DNA of 64,000 nucleotides from Pomphorhynchus laevis. Taxonomy: Eukaryota > Acanthocephala > Palaeacanthocephala > Echinorhynchida > Pomphorhynchidae. Of the stretch, positions 20,740 to 30,690 are shown in pieces (position 1 is the stretch's first letter; every line of letters begins with the position of its first letter). The stretch covers positions 62,001 through 126,000 of the forward strand of contig WNNJ02001570.1 in NCBI GenBank assembly GCA_012934845.2. The letters run 5' to 3'. A program made the position numbers and the translations under genes. The notes under the pieces are model-generated. The model saw nothing but the letters and a program-made list of their open reading frames with translations, was not told the origin of the DNA and ran no database searches.

Positions 20740-20897
20740 AACACAAGTTCAAGTTTCATAGACATACTATCGGAATGTTACTCCGCCATTAACTCTGATC
20801 ACTATAAAATGAGGTATCTCCTGATGAAGATAACCGTTCTATGTCAACTTATGCTTCAAAAAACAACAAGGAAGACTAGCGCAATAAGATCAATACT
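20739..20897 (+). other. Inverted internal fragment of element J
   Basis: About 157 bp matching the reverse complement of 20030-20190 within J (SSSFIDILSECYSAINSD to KTSAIRSI), with a 3-nt deletion and a few substitutions. It lies inside the target duplications and duplicates sequence still present in J. Ordinary twin priming would not normally leave the original part in place. Confidence 0.8.
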
Positions 20898-20982
20898 ATA
20901 TTAATGATAATAATACAAATTTATTTAATGTGGCAAATGCGTACAAGCTGTACGCTTACAAGTTCACAAAAAAATGAGAAAG

Positions 20983-23892
20983 TCAATCAGTTAAATTGTT
21001 AAAATGGGATCGGATTTGTCGTTTAAAGCACTGCAGGGAAGTTGATTGGCGTATATGAATGGGCAGATGATTCCACGATAGAGGAGCAGCCACCAGGAAG
21101 GAGCGGAGTCCAAAGGAGGTAGAGTAGTTTGGGACATGTAAAAGAAGGGAATTACAGGAACGCAAGGAACAGTAAACAGGACGAGAATTATCAAGAAAAG
21201 GAAGGTTGAGAAATGAAGGGGTATGAAAAGTTACAAGGCGGAAAGCAACGATAAGAAGACGAATTTGAACACGACAATAAATTGTAGGCAAATCGAGAGA
21301 AGCAAGATGGTAGGATGTATGATCAAAACGACGAAGACGGAGGAGAATTCGGACAGCTGCGTTGACGATGCGTTGTAGGGGAAGAAGAGTGGATTTAGGT
21401 GAGTTGGAAAATAGACTAAGACAATAATCGAGTCTAGAAAAAAGGAGAGATGATATGAGAGTCATACAAGAAGGGAAATCGATCAATCTACGAACTTGAC
21501 GGAGGTTGCGGAGTATCAAGGTAGATGAGCGTACTTTATCTCTAACGAAAGGTTTAAGTGAAAGTCGGTTGTCAAAATGGAAGCCTAGGAAAACGAGATT
21601 ATCAACGATAGGAAGAATTGTAGAATTTAATGATACGGAGGGAGGTTCGAAGCCGAGGCGTCGAGGTAGGATCCACATAATTTTGGATTTATCAGGATTC
21701 AGAGAAAGGCGAAGGGAAGAAAGATGATTGGAAATTGAGACAAGACAGTCCGAAGCGGAAACACTAAGATCGTGAATACGATAAACAGGTGCATGAGCAT
21801 AGATGAGAATGTCATCAGCATATTGCATAACATGGAAGTTAAATTTATGAGAAATCGAAGACAAATCACCAAGAAGAAGAGAGAAAAGTATAGGGCCTAA
21901 TACGGAGCCTTGTGGAACACCGGACGGAATGGACGAAGGATGGGAGAGAGAAGAGTTAGAATATACGCGAAATGTACGGTTTGATAGATATGAAGAAAAC
22001 CATGATACAGTGGGTAAAGAGAAGCCATAATCATGACGAAGGCGATGGAGAAGAATCGAGTGATCGACGATGTCAAAAGCAGACGATAGATCAAGAGAAA
22101 CTATGACACTACATAATTTATGATCGAGCGATATGAGTAAGTTATTATAAACTTTAAGACATGCAATTTCGGTAGAGTAATTAGAGCGAAAAGCGGCTTG
22201 GAAGGGAGGAAATAAGTTAGAGGAATGGAGATATGTATTAACTTGCTTAAGAACGAGACGCTCAAGGAGTTTAGAGAGGGTTGGGAGAAGTGAAATAGGA
22301 CGGTACGAAGATGGTAGTGAGGAGTCGAGAGATTGCTTTTTGATGAGAGGACGAACAGTGGCGCATTTCCAGATGGAAGGAAATGTACGGCTACGGATGG
22401 ACGAGTTGAACAATGTGGTTAGGAAGGGTAAGATAAAGGAGCAGATATTTTTAAGCAAGTGAGTGGGAATTGGGTCAGAAGGAGAGGTTTTATTAGGTAA
22501 TGACAGCAGAACCGAAGAAACTTCATCAGACGAAACGGGAAGAAGGTGGAATAGTTCTGGGAGGGAAGTATTTAAAGATAAGAGTGGGTACAAGGGGGCT
22601 ATGGGTAGTAGGGAAAGTAAATTAGATAGCTTAGTTTGTAGATAAGAAGAAAATTCATCAGGATTTATATTACAAGTGGATGATGATCGTGAAAGAATTG
22701 AGTTTAAGATTTTCCAATGAGATTTAGAGTTGGAAGATGACTCGAGTTGATTTCGCCAAAAGAGAGTACGTTTAGTACTTTTAAGAATGAGATGTGAACG
22801 GCGTTGAGAAAAGTAGGAATCACGAAGATTTGGAGAGAGTGAGTTGGGTGAGCGTTTAAGAAAGCGTTTATACATACGAAAAGAATGACGGAGTCGACGC
22901 TTAGAAAGACTACAGTCAGAATCGAACCAGGGAGCATGGCGCAAGCGCTGGGAACGTCGAAGTCGACTAGGTAGAAGGTTATTGAGGATCGACGTAAGTT
23001 CAGAATCAAACAGAATGCAGAGATCATCGGGAGAGAGATAGTTAAGAGGAAGTGAAAAGAGTGAAGAATTGAGTAAGGCTGTGCAGAGAATAGGGATATC
23101 GAGAAGCTTCCAGGGTCGACTTGGTGTAGATAATGGTAAAGGCGGAGAAGGAGGATGGGGACGAGTAAGAGTAAGAGTGACAAGGAAATGATCGGACAAA
23201 CCAGGATCAGTAATTGACAAGGAGGTATAGTCATTGAAGCAGTTAGGAACAGCAATGATGTCGAGAGCACCGCCGAGAATATGAGTTGGGCTTGTTGAAA
23301 GTAATTTATAGTTAAAATCAGAAAAAAGATTAGTTAAAGTGATAGAGTCAGAGTCAGACGGGCGATCAAGACGAATGTTAAAGTCACCGAGAACAAAAGA
23401 AGGAGTATAAGACAATGAACAGTGAGACATTAGATCTGCAAGGTCGTTAAAGAAGATACGTGATGGGGCAACTGAACCTGGAAGGTATACAATCACAAGT
23501 TCTAGAGGGAAAGGCGTTGATAATCTGCATATGAGTAATTCGAACGAAGTGTAACGGATGTTAACGTTGATTTTACGTAAAGACATTGGGTGACGAGCAA
23601 TGGCAACAATACCGCCATGGTTAGACGCAGTAGATGTATGAGATGTAATTTGACGAGCTGATTCAACTAGAGAACAACCAGAGCGACATAGACGACGAAT
23701 AGCAAGATCGTCGGAGTCAGAGTGCCAGGATTCGGTAATGCAGAGAATATCGATAGATAATTGATCGAAGATATCGAGAAGCATATCAGCTTTATGAAGA
23801 ATGGAGCGAGTATTGAATAGACTAAGACGAAAAGTATGCTTAGGAGCGAGATCGACTAGCGAAGAAGACAAGGGGGAGAGATGGGACGCCAT
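20983..23892 (-). CDS. Fam2 ORF2: APE endonuclease and reverse transcriptase (intact)
   Basis: A 969-residue intact ORF2, homologous over its whole length to Fam1 ORF2. Endonuclease: LFNTRSILHK, ITESWHSDSD, VLGDFNIRLD, GALDIIAV and GLSDHFLV. RT: SSYRPISLLPTLSKLLERL, LDLSSAFDIVDH, SGVPQGSVLGPILF and QYADDILIYAHAP. The C-terminus runs SWNHLPIHIRQSTS to a basic end. Every catalytic landmark is in place, so the protein could be functional. The ATG overlaps the end of ORF1 in the -1 frame. Two 3'-end copies at 60411-61112 and 62765-63030 share this C-terminus. Confidence 0.95.
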   Translation of the reverse strand: MASHLSPLSSSLVDLAPKHTFRLSLFNTRSILHKADMLLDIFDQLSIDILCITESWHSDSDDLAIRRLCRSGCSLVESARQITSHTSTASNHGGIVAIARHPMSLRKINVNIRYTSFELLICRLSTPFPLELVIVYLPGSVAPSRIFFNDLADLMSHCSLSYTPSFVLGDFNIRLDRPSDSDSITLTNLFSDFNYKLLSTSPTHILGGALDIIAVPNCFNDYTSLSITDPGLSDHFLVTLTLTRPHPPSPPLPLSTPSRPWKLLDIPILCTALLNSSLFSLPLNYLSPDDLCILFDSELTSILNNLLPSRLRRSQRLRHAPWFDSDCSLSKRRLRHSFRMYKRFLKRSPNSLSPNLRDSYFSQRRSHLILKSTKRTLFWRNQLESSSNSKSHWKILNSILSRSSSTCNINPDEFSSYLQTKLSNLLSLLPIAPLYPLLSLNTSLPELFHLLPVSSDEVSSVLLSLPNKTSPSDPIPTHLLKNICSFILPFLTTLFNSSIRSRTFPSIWKCATVRPLIKKQSLDSSLPSSYRPISLLPTLSKLLERLVLKQVNTYLHSSNLFPPFQAAFRSNYSTEIACLKVYNNLLISLDHKLCSVIVSLDLSSAFDIVDHSILLHRLRHDYGFSLPTVSWFSSYLSNRTFRVYSNSSLSHPSSIPSGVPQGSVLGPILFSLLLGDLSSISHKFNFHVMQYADDILIYAHAPVYRIHDLSVSASDCLVSISNHLSSLRLSLNPDKSKIMWILPRRLGFEPPSVSLNSTILPIVDNLVFLGFHFDNRLSLKPFVRDKVRSSTLILRNLRQVRRLIDFPSCMTLISSLLFSRLDYCLSLFSNSPKSTLLPLQRIVNAAVRILLRLRRFDHTSYHLASLDLPTIYCRVQIRLLIVAFRLVTFHTPSFLNLPFLDNSRPVYCSLRSCNSLLLHVPNYSTSFGLRSFLVAAPLSWNHLPIHIRQSTSLQCFKRQIRSHFNNLTD

Positions 23893-25181
23893 CGAATTTT
23901 TGGCCTTGTGTGAAGAACGTGAAAATTTCCGTTGATTTTACGTATAGATAAGGATGACTCGCCGTTTGTTTCACGTCGATGTTTTTCAATACGAGCTAAA
24001 TTGAGCTGGGCAATATCAGAAGGGGAGCGGTCAGGAAAGATACGGCAAGTAGATGAAGTGGTAAGAAGTTTAAAACGTTGGGAGAGTACCGAAGAGGCAT
24101 GTGAACTATGTCGGAAAACAATTTTTAAGAGTGGAGGACTGACATGATTGGATTTAGTGGATTTCTTTAAACGAATAAATGATACAGGAGCGATATTATT
24201 GAAGAGTGATGTGTTATCATCAGGAAGTATGATTGCTAGGATAGACCTGAAAGCAGATACATCATCATCGAGGCGAGATTGTGGAGAAGCAGATTCGGAA
24301 AGCTTTAAGTTTGATATGATTATACAGCGATCGCGCGAAGGAAAACGATTTCGTGAAAGTGGTGGACGGACAGAGCTGGTAGGAGTCGAGGTAGATGAGC
24401 AGATAGAAGTGGAAATGACAGAGGTGCTTGATAGAGAATTAATATTGGTTGGAGCAAGTGTGACAGGAGCGGGGTGTTGAATCGGTTGATCAGAGATGTG
24501 ACTGGATATGATTTTAAATGAAGGATGTAAATTATTTGGAAGTGTTACGTGGGAGGTAGAGTAAGGAGAATTAAAATAGGTTGGGGCATGAGTGACAGGA
24601 ATGGAGTGTTGAATCAGTTGATCGGAAATGTTACTGGAAATGATTTTGATGGAAGGGTGTAAATTATTGAGAGGTGATACAGGGGAGGTCGAGTAAGGAG
24701 TACGTGAGGAGAATAAAGAAGTTTGAGATTTATTTAGATTGGGGGAGGAATAGGAAAGAGGAGGTACGAGATGAAAAGCTTTACCGTTAGCATTGTTAGA
24801 ATGAGAAAGATTAATGGAAGTTTGGTACGTAGTTGAACGAGGAGTGTGTGAGAGAGTAGGTTTAATAATGGGATTATATGATGCGAAGTCAGGTGTTGAT
24901 GCGAGGGAAACATCTAAAACAGCATTGGTTTGAGTGGTCGTGTGTGATACAGGAGTAGATGAGCAGGATAACTGTAGTAGTCGTACTGATGTACAAAAAC
25001 CGCAAGTGAAATGTTTACGTTTATACACCGAGTGGTCGGATATTTTAACACGAACAAGTGTCCATACATCGCAATCTTTGGAATCGCATCCAACTTCAAA
25101 GCTGGTATAACCATCATTGCATTCTGATGTGGAAGATTCTTGATCAGGAACAGGGATCTGAGATCGCGCTTTTTTAGGCAT
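23856..25181 (-). CDS. Fam2 ORF1: PHD-like Cys module and C-terminal RNA-binding-type domain
   Basis: A 441-residue ORF1 starting MPKKARSQIP. Residues about 32-68 contain CDSKDCDVW and FTCGFC, the Cys module shared by all ORF1 proteins in this window. The middle is Ser/Thr/Pro-rich and repeats NNLHPSIKIISS / NNLHPSFKIISS about 50 residues apart, an internal duplication. The C-terminal domain has DRCIIISNLK, FIRLKKST, LLKIVFRHSS, FPDRSPSDIAQ, RRETNGESSL and NFHVLHTRPK. Probably coats the element RNA in the nucleus. Intact and adjacent to an intact ORF2, so this element could be whole. Confidence 0.92.
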   Translation of the reverse strand: MPKKARSQIPVPDQESSTSECNDGYTSFEVGCDSKDCDVWTLVRVKISDHSVYKRKHFTCGFCTSVRLLQLSCSSTPVSHTTTQTNAVLDVSLASTPDFASYNPIIKPTLSHTPRSTTYQTSINLSHSNNANGKAFHLVPPLSYSSPNLNKSQTSLFSSRTPYSTSPVSPLNNLHPSIKIISSNISDQLIQHSIPVTHAPTYFNSPYSTSHVTLPNNLHPSFKIISSHISDQPIQHPAPVTLAPTNINSLSSTSVISTSICSSTSTPTSSVRPPLSRNRFPSRDRCIIISNLKLSESASPQSRLDDDVSAFRSILAIILPDDNTSLFNNIAPVSFIRLKKSTKSNHVSPPLLKIVFRHSSHASSVLSQRFKLLTTSSTCRIFPDRSPSDIAQLNLARIEKHRRETNGESSLSIRKINGNFHVLHTRPKIRWRPISPPCLLR

Positions 25182-25226
25182 GACCTTTTATCGATAGATT
25201 GAGCTCAATCCGCGAGCGTAGCGAGC

Positions 25227-25306
25227 GGAACTGACAGGAATAATCTGGAACTGACAGGAATAATCTGGAACTGACAGGAATAATCTGGAAGTGACAGGAA
25301 TAATCT
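25227..25306. repeat. Four 20-bp tandem units in Fam2 5' UTR
   Basis: GGAACTGACAGGAATAATCT repeated four times, the last with one change. Just upstream of ORF1 in element sense, so possibly promoter or regulatory monomers. Confidence 0.85.
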
Positions 25307-25936
25307 GGAATGTATTTACTTTAGATCTCAAACTATATTGGTGACGAAATCATTACGAATACTGCGAACTCCAAAGACCTTGGTATAATGATGCAGACAA
25401 ATTTAAAGATACGCGCGAACACCTATAGAATGTGTAAGAAATCTCGGAAAGTTTGTTATATTATAACGAACTGTTTTAGAAAGTTAACTCCGTCTTGTGC
25501 TGTGTATTTGTACAATGCGCTGGTGAGATCGGTGATTGGATATGTTTTTCCGGCGGTCTTTTCTTGTAAGCGTAAAGAAACGATTTGGAGAGCATATCCC
25601 GTCGCTTTACGAAATTGTGCCCATATGTGCGACATCTATCCTATCATTCTGGCTTAAGCAGTTTACGTTTAGTATCTATACGCAGGAGGTTGATAATGCA
25701 TGATCTCCTGGCTATGCATCGTGTTGTTAGTCAAGTTAAGCCGTATCCCTAAGATTGTATAGTGTATAATAAGAGGATGGAAGGGAAGTAGAGCACGTTC
25801 CAAAATAAATAGTAGTTTTGAATCACGGACGATGCCCATCTCATTTTCGACTTTCACATCGAGCGATCAACGCCTGGAATAGACTTACTGATAACATCGT
25901 GGACATATTCATCGTGCACATAAGTTTATTGAAATA

Positions 25937-26144
25937 CAAGTAGCATGTGATACAGTTGCTTGTGACGTATGGACACATATTACGGTTCCTAAATCAATAA
26001 ACTTTAGTTCGAAAGGTATGTCATTTTACTGCGGATTTTGTTCATGTCCCCATCGTAAAAATCGATGTACTGTGTCTACTAACACTGATGAAATACTTTT
26101 TAAACAAAAAAACCCATCATCATGTGATAAATTTATGGTGTCTT
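25937..26144 (+). pseudogene. LINE ORF1 start with PHD-like Cys module
   Basis: Reads ACDTVACDVWTHITVPK, then SKGMSFYCGFCSCPHRKN and EILFKQKNPSS, matching the Cys module of the ORF1 at 42817 (ACDSHGCTIW, NFYCGFC). No ATG was fixed; the start may lie in the 25.9-kb junction. The frame is cut by the Fam1 insertion at 26145. Confidence 0.65.
26139..26144. repeat. 6-bp target duplication TGTCTT
   Basis: Matches 30685-30690 on the other side of Fam1 copy C. Short, but removing one copy and the insert restores a continuous ORF1 frame in the host LINE, which supports it. Confidence 0.55.
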
Positions 26145-26222
26145 AAAAAAAAGATTTATTTTAACGTGGCAAATGCGTGCCAGCGCACGCTTACATGACC
26201 ACAACAAAAACAAAACTGTGAA

Positions 26223-29123
26223 TCAGGCGTCGAGAAGGTGTGAACGGAGGAGGTGTTTGAATGTGATAAAAGAGGGAGCGCGGCGGACGTCGAGAGGGAG
26301 TTGATTCCAGGCGAGTGAGGCGGTGACGAGGAAGGATCGGAGACCGTAGTTGTTGGAGTAATTAGGAACGTGGAGTAAGAGGGTATGACAGGAACGAAGC
26401 GATAGCGAGGTGGGGCGAGTATCGTCTAAGAAAGGAAGGTTGATGAACGATGGGGAGCCGACAGCGATGAGACGAAAAGTAATGAGAAGAAGGCGGAGTT
26501 TGATGCGGATGTGGATGGTGGGCCAGGAGAGTTGGGCAAAATATGTGGATGTGTGGTCGAAGCGACGGAGGCGAAAGAGCACTCGAACGGCGGTGTTGAT
26601 TATTCGTTGTAGGGGTAGGATGATGGATTTTGGAGAATTGGCGAAAAGGCTAAGGGCAGTAATCGATTTTAGGGAAAAGAAGCGATGAAAGAAGAGACCA
26701 TACAAGAACGGAAGTCGATAAGGGGGCGGATACGGCGGATGTCACGAAGAATTAAGTTAGACGAGCGGACCTTGTCACGGACGAAGGGTTTAAGGGAAAG
26801 GTGATCATCGAAATGGAAGCCTAAGAAAGTGAGATTGTGGACTACAGGGATGATCGATGAGGCAAAAGATACAATGGGAGGAGATATGCTTGGTTTACGG
26901 GGAAGGATCCACATTATTTTGGACTTTTCGGCGTTTAGAACGAGATGGAGATTGGAGAGACGCTTGTAGATAGAAGAGAGACAGTTGGAGGCAGAAATGG
27001 CGATATCGTGTATGCGATGTGCGGGTGCATGAGCATAGATTAGAATGTCATCGGCGTATTGCATGACGTTAAAGGAGTAAGGTTTGATAAATGGAGAGAG
27101 ATCGCCAAGCAAAAGAGAGAAAAGCAGGGGACCTAGGACTGAACCTTGTGGAACCCCGCAAAAAATAGGGATGGGAGGGGAGGATGATGAATTAGAACAG
27201 ACGCGAAAGGAACGGTCGGATAGATATGAGGCGAACCAAGCTACGGAGGAGGAAGAAAAGCCGTAATCATAACGAAGGCGAGAAAGGAGGACGGAGTGGT
27301 CGACAATGTCGAATGCGGAGGAGAGGTCCAGGGAGATGAGAACACTATATAGAGCCTTGTCTCGAGAAATGAGTAAGTCGTTGTACACTTTTATGCATGT
27401 GATTTCTGTCGAGTGATTAGAGCGGAAAGCGGATTGGAAAGGAGGGTACAGATTGGATGAGGAGAGATAAGCGTTGATTTGTATTAAGATGAGGCGTTCT
27501 AAGAGCTTTGAAAGAGTAGGGAGTAGTGAAATGGGGCGATAGCTAGAAGGAAGGGAGGGGTCGAGCGATTGTTTCTTAAGGAGGGGACGAACGATTGCGG
27601 ATTTCCAGTGTGAAGGGAAGATACGACTGCGGATGGACGAGTTAAACAAGGTTGTGAGAAATGGGGATATCGATGAGCATATAGATTTTAATATGTGGGT
27701 AGGCAGGGGATCGGCAGGTGAGGTTTTGTTGGGCAAGGACATGAGGACAGATGATACTTCTGTAGGTGATACAGGGAGAAGATGAAAGAGTTCGGGAAGG
27801 ATGAGAGTAGACTGGGCAGAGTGGAATAGGATGGAGACCGGGGTGTGAGAGAGCAGCGTGGATACTTTAGTCTGGAGAAATGACGAATAATCATTAGCAT
27901 TGATGTTGCACGGCGTAGAGGAGCGAGCAAGGATTGAGTTAAAAGTATGCCAGAGAGTCTTAGAGTTGAATGAAGTGATGATTTTATGCTGCCAGAAGGA
28001 GTTGCATTTGGTACGTAGTAGGTTGAGATGAGACCGGCGAAGAGCAAGATAGGAATCACGGAAAGACGGAGTGATCGAGCGGAAATCACGTCTGAGAGAG
28101 CGGTGATAGACTCGAAAAGCATGGCGGAGTCGACGCTTTGATAGTAGGCATTGGATGTCAAACCATGGGGCACGGTGCAAGCGACGGTGTGGGTGAGACT
28201 TGAAGGGCAAGAGAATATCGAGAGTGGATGTGAGTTCAGAGTCGAAAAGAAAGGCGAGATCGTGAGGAGATGAATATGTTATTGTGGGTAATGATAGAGA
28301 CGATTTGAGTAAGGCAGAGCGGAGAAGGGAGAGGTCAAGATTTCTCCAAGGGCGACGTAGGATTGTAGGTGTGTGAGGAGGGGTGTGGTTGTGAGTGAGA
28401 TCAAGGGTGATAAGAAAGTGATCGGATAGACCAGGATCAGAGATGGACAGTGAGGTGTAGGCAGCAAAATGATCGGGGACAGCGATGATGTCGAGTGCCC
28501 CGCCAAGTATATGTGTGGGGGCAGTGGAGATTAGTTTGTAATTGTAGTTGGATAGAATGTTGATGAACCGGATGGAATCCGTGGAAGAGGGGCGGTCTAG
28601 GCGGATATTGAAGTCGCCTAGAACGAGTGAAGGGATTGAGGACAAAGAACAATGAGAAAGGAGGTCAGCGAGTTCGGTAAAAAAATAAGGCTGTAGGAGC
28701 TGATGAACCAGGACGGTATACAATGGCGAGATCTAGAGTGATCGGGTTAGAATAACGACAAGTGAGCAATTCAAAAGAGCAAGGACTGAAAGGGGGATTG
28801 ATTTTGCGAAGAGACGCTGGGTGACGCGCGAATGCGACGATGCCGCCATGATTAGAGGATTTAGAAGGGCATGAGCTGAGGGGGCGGGCGGATTCGACTA
28901 GGGAGCAACCGGCAGAGAGCAGACGGCGAATGGAAAGGTCGTCGGAATCTGAGTGCCAGGATTCGGTGAGGCAGAAGAGATCGATGGATTGCTTGGTGAA
29001 TAGGTTGAGGATAAGATCGGATTTATTGAGAATAGATCTAGTGTTGAGGAGACCGAGGCGGAAACCGTGTGCTGTGGCGAAAGAGTCTAGTGGAGAAGAC
29101 ACATAGGAGAGATGGAGCGCCAT
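26223..29123 (-). pseudogene. Fam1 ORF2, three single-base insertions
   Basis: Same protein as ORF2 at 5745-8639 (endonuclease LLNTRS, TESWH, GDFNIR; RT YADDILIYA) but broken into three frames. Against copy A there is an extra A in the A-run near 28679, an extra C near 26698 and an extra G near 26653; together they restore the original frame. A 3-nt insertion near 26485 adds one residue (LRLLLITF), shared with the copy at 33842. Because two of the three lie in or beside homopolymers, sequencing error is a real alternative to mutation. Confidence 0.9.
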
Positions 29124-30484
29124 CGAATTTTTGGACGGGTGTGGACAACTTGAAAATTTCCGTCTATGTTTCGGATGGAGAGTGATGTTTCGCCGTTTTC
29201 CTCGCGACGGCGTTTTTCGATGCGGGCTGAAGAGATTTGAGCGATTTCAGAAGGGGCGCGATCGGGGAAAATTCGAGTGGTTGAAGATGACATGAGTTTG
29301 AATCGTTGAGAGAGGACAGAAGACGCGTGAGAGCGATGCTTGAAAACAATTTTTAGGAGAGGGGGCTGGGAAGGATTAGATTGAGAAGATTTGTTTAGAC
29401 GGATGAATGCGACAGGAGAAATGTCCTTGAAAAAGGATGGTTTATCCGCAGGAACAATAGACGAGAGGATGGATCTGAAGGCGGAAACATCGTGGTCCAG
29501 ACGTGCTTGTGGAGATAAGGAGTTAGAAGGCGTGATATTAGTAACAATGACGCAACGATCGCGAGAAGCAAAGCGCTTCCGTAAAGGAGGACGACTGACG
29601 TGAGTAGGTGAGATCACGATAGAAGAGCTGGCAGTTGATGATTTGGAGGGATTTGGTTTGACGACGGGAGACATAGAGGATAATGATAATAAAGCGGGTG
29701 GCAAGCGATGTGAGGAAAGGTTATGAGTGGAAGGATAGTGGAGGTTGGTGGAGGTGATTTTGATTGATGGATGCAAGTTATTGAGAAACGAGACAGGAAG
29801 GACGGGACGTGGGGTGTCGGGGAGTGAACATACATTAGTTGTAACAATTTGCGGCTCCGTCACTGTATCGGTAGATTTATCATAAACTTGACAAAATCCA
29901 TCTTGCTGCGATACAATTTGCGGCTCCTTCAGATTATCTGATAATGGATTATCTGATGATGACGTAGAAACGCGATGAGGGGTAGAAATGTAAGGTGATT
30001 TATCTGATACGACAAAAGAAATACTGGGTTGCAAATGGTCAATGACAGTAACATCAGAAGATTGAGCTGATTGATTGGGCAAAATTGAAGGATGTATAGT
30101 AATACCTGTAGAAGAGATGGGAGATTTGGCATTCTTAGAGGCAATCGAATGCGGGAGAATTGGGCATCGAGGTTGAGACTTATTACAATACGAAGAGGCA
30201 TGTGTGGACATCGCTGCATTGCCAGATAGTTTCAATATATTTGTCTTGAGACTCTCTATTTCACTCTTCATCGTATTTATCATCTTAGCCGAACAGTAGC
30301 CACAGTAGAATTCGTTGTCTGCAAGGCAAGATGCCTGGGATTCTGAAGTCCAAATACTTACCCACGTGTGACAATCATTGTTTGAGCAAAGGACTTGTTG
30401 TTCAGATCCATTGGAAACATCTCTAACATCGGTGTTGGACGCAACATGGTTGGGAACTTGAGACTTTTGTTTTTTCCGACCCAT
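29087..30484 (-). CDS. Fam1 ORF1 with alternative N-terminal half
   Basis: A 465-residue intact ORF1 starting MGRKKQKSQVPN. The Cys module is CSNNDCHTWVSIW and FYCGYC (residues about 33-67), followed by a short heptad-like helix (MINTMKSEIESLKTNILKL) that the other ORF1 proteins lack and that could mediate trimerisation. From SLPDTPRPVLPVSF onward it matches ORF1 of copy A almost exactly (VIVTNITPSNSL, FIRLNKSS, FPDRAPSEIAQ). DNA identity starts abruptly at 29828/9344. This implies recombination or template switching between families. The ORF ends inside ORF2 with a 37-nt overlap. Confidence 0.9.
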   Translation of the reverse strand: MGRKKQKSQVPNHVASNTDVRDVSNGSEQQVLCSNNDCHTWVSIWTSESQASCLADNEFYCGYCSAKMINTMKSEIESLKTNILKLSGNAAMSTHASSYCNKSQPRCPILPHSIASKNAKSPISSTGITIHPSILPNQSAQSSDVTVIDHLQPSISFVVSDKSPYISTPHRVSTSSSDNPLSDNLKEPQIVSQQDGFCQVYDKSTDTVTEPQIVTTNVCSLPDTPRPVLPVSFLNNLHPSIKITSTNLHYPSTHNLSSHRLPPALLSLSSMSPVVKPNPSKSSTASSSIVISPTHVSRPPLRKRFASRDRCVIVTNITPSNSLSPQARLDHDVSAFRSILSSIVPADKPSFFKDISPVAFIRLNKSSQSNPSQPPLLKIVFKHRSHASSVLSQRFKLMSSSTTRIFPDRAPSEIAQISSARIEKRRREENGETSLSIRNIDGNFQVVHTRPKIRWRSISPMCLLH

Positions 30485-30536
30485 TTGTATATAGTCGTTT
30501 GATTCGTGATTTTATTCTCCTCGTTGTATGTATATT

Positions 30537-30608
30537 AGATTGTATGTTATTTATTGTAGATGACGGGAGATTGTATGTTATTTATTGTAGATGACGGCAG
30601 ATGACGGG
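30537..30608. repeat. 31-bp tandem units in Fam1 copy C 5' UTR
   Basis: Two full units (30537-30567 and 30568-30598, starting AGATTGTATGTT, ending GATGACGG) and a 10-bp partial third. Upstream of ORF1, so a candidate promoter region. Confidence 0.8.
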
Positions 30609-30690
30609 AGTCTGTTCCAACTGTTTATTACTCGATCTTGTGTATATTAATTGTATGTTTATCAGAAACCAAACTTTTTAAAATTGTCTT

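Larger units (their letters stand above)
17450..20891 (-). mobile_element. RLE retrotransposon J, full-length coding region, composite 5' end
   Basis: Minus-strand RLE element bounded by the 12-bp duplication AATACTATATTA (17438-17449 and 20892-20903). The 3' end has AATAAATCTTCTCTTCAAAAAAA. Beyond the start codon, the 5' portion within the duplications holds five 16-bp units, a palindrome, and an inverted copy of an internal part of the element. It lacks the GCCCATTTGCGGG motif found in other RLE elements here, so it is a separate subfamily. Confidence 0.82.
20904..25312 (-). mobile_element. Fam2 L2/CR1-like LINE, complete copy B
   Basis: Minus-strand LINE with both ORFs open. The 3' hairpin is at 20939-20955, with arms GCGTAC/GTACGC, followed in element sense by ATTTGCCACATTAAATAAA and a TAT-rich tail. 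The 5' UTR holds four 20-bp units at 25227-25306. The two ORFs overlap by 37 nt, as in Fam1. The insertion lies next to element J inside a CR1-like LINE. No clear target duplication found. Confidence 0.92.
16955..25930 (+). mobile_element. CR1-like LINE fragment split by an RLE element and a Fam2 LINE
   Basis: Left piece 16955-17449: VDAVFLDFSRAFDRVPH (motif A), VLGPLLFNIF (decayed motif B) and FVDDKNVEGD (motif C), with several frame changes. Right piece about 25313-25930: NYIGDEIITNTANSKDLGI, VYLYNALVRSVIGYVFPAV and a late INAWNRLTDN, the thumb and C-terminus of the same kind of protein. The two pieces fit end to end in the domain order, so the elements at 17450-20891 and 20904-25312 inserted into one LINE copy. 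Confidence 0.65.
26145..30684 (-). mobile_element. Fam1 LINE, near full-length copy C
   Basis: Complete in layout: 5' UTR with 31-bp units (30537-30608), ORF1, overlapping ORF2, 3' hairpin at 26175-26190 and an oligo-T 3' end. Nearly identical to copy A through ORF2 and the C-terminal half of ORF1, but with an unrelated ORF1 N-terminal half. ORF2 has three one-base insertions. Inserted antisense into an older LINE. Confidence 0.93.
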
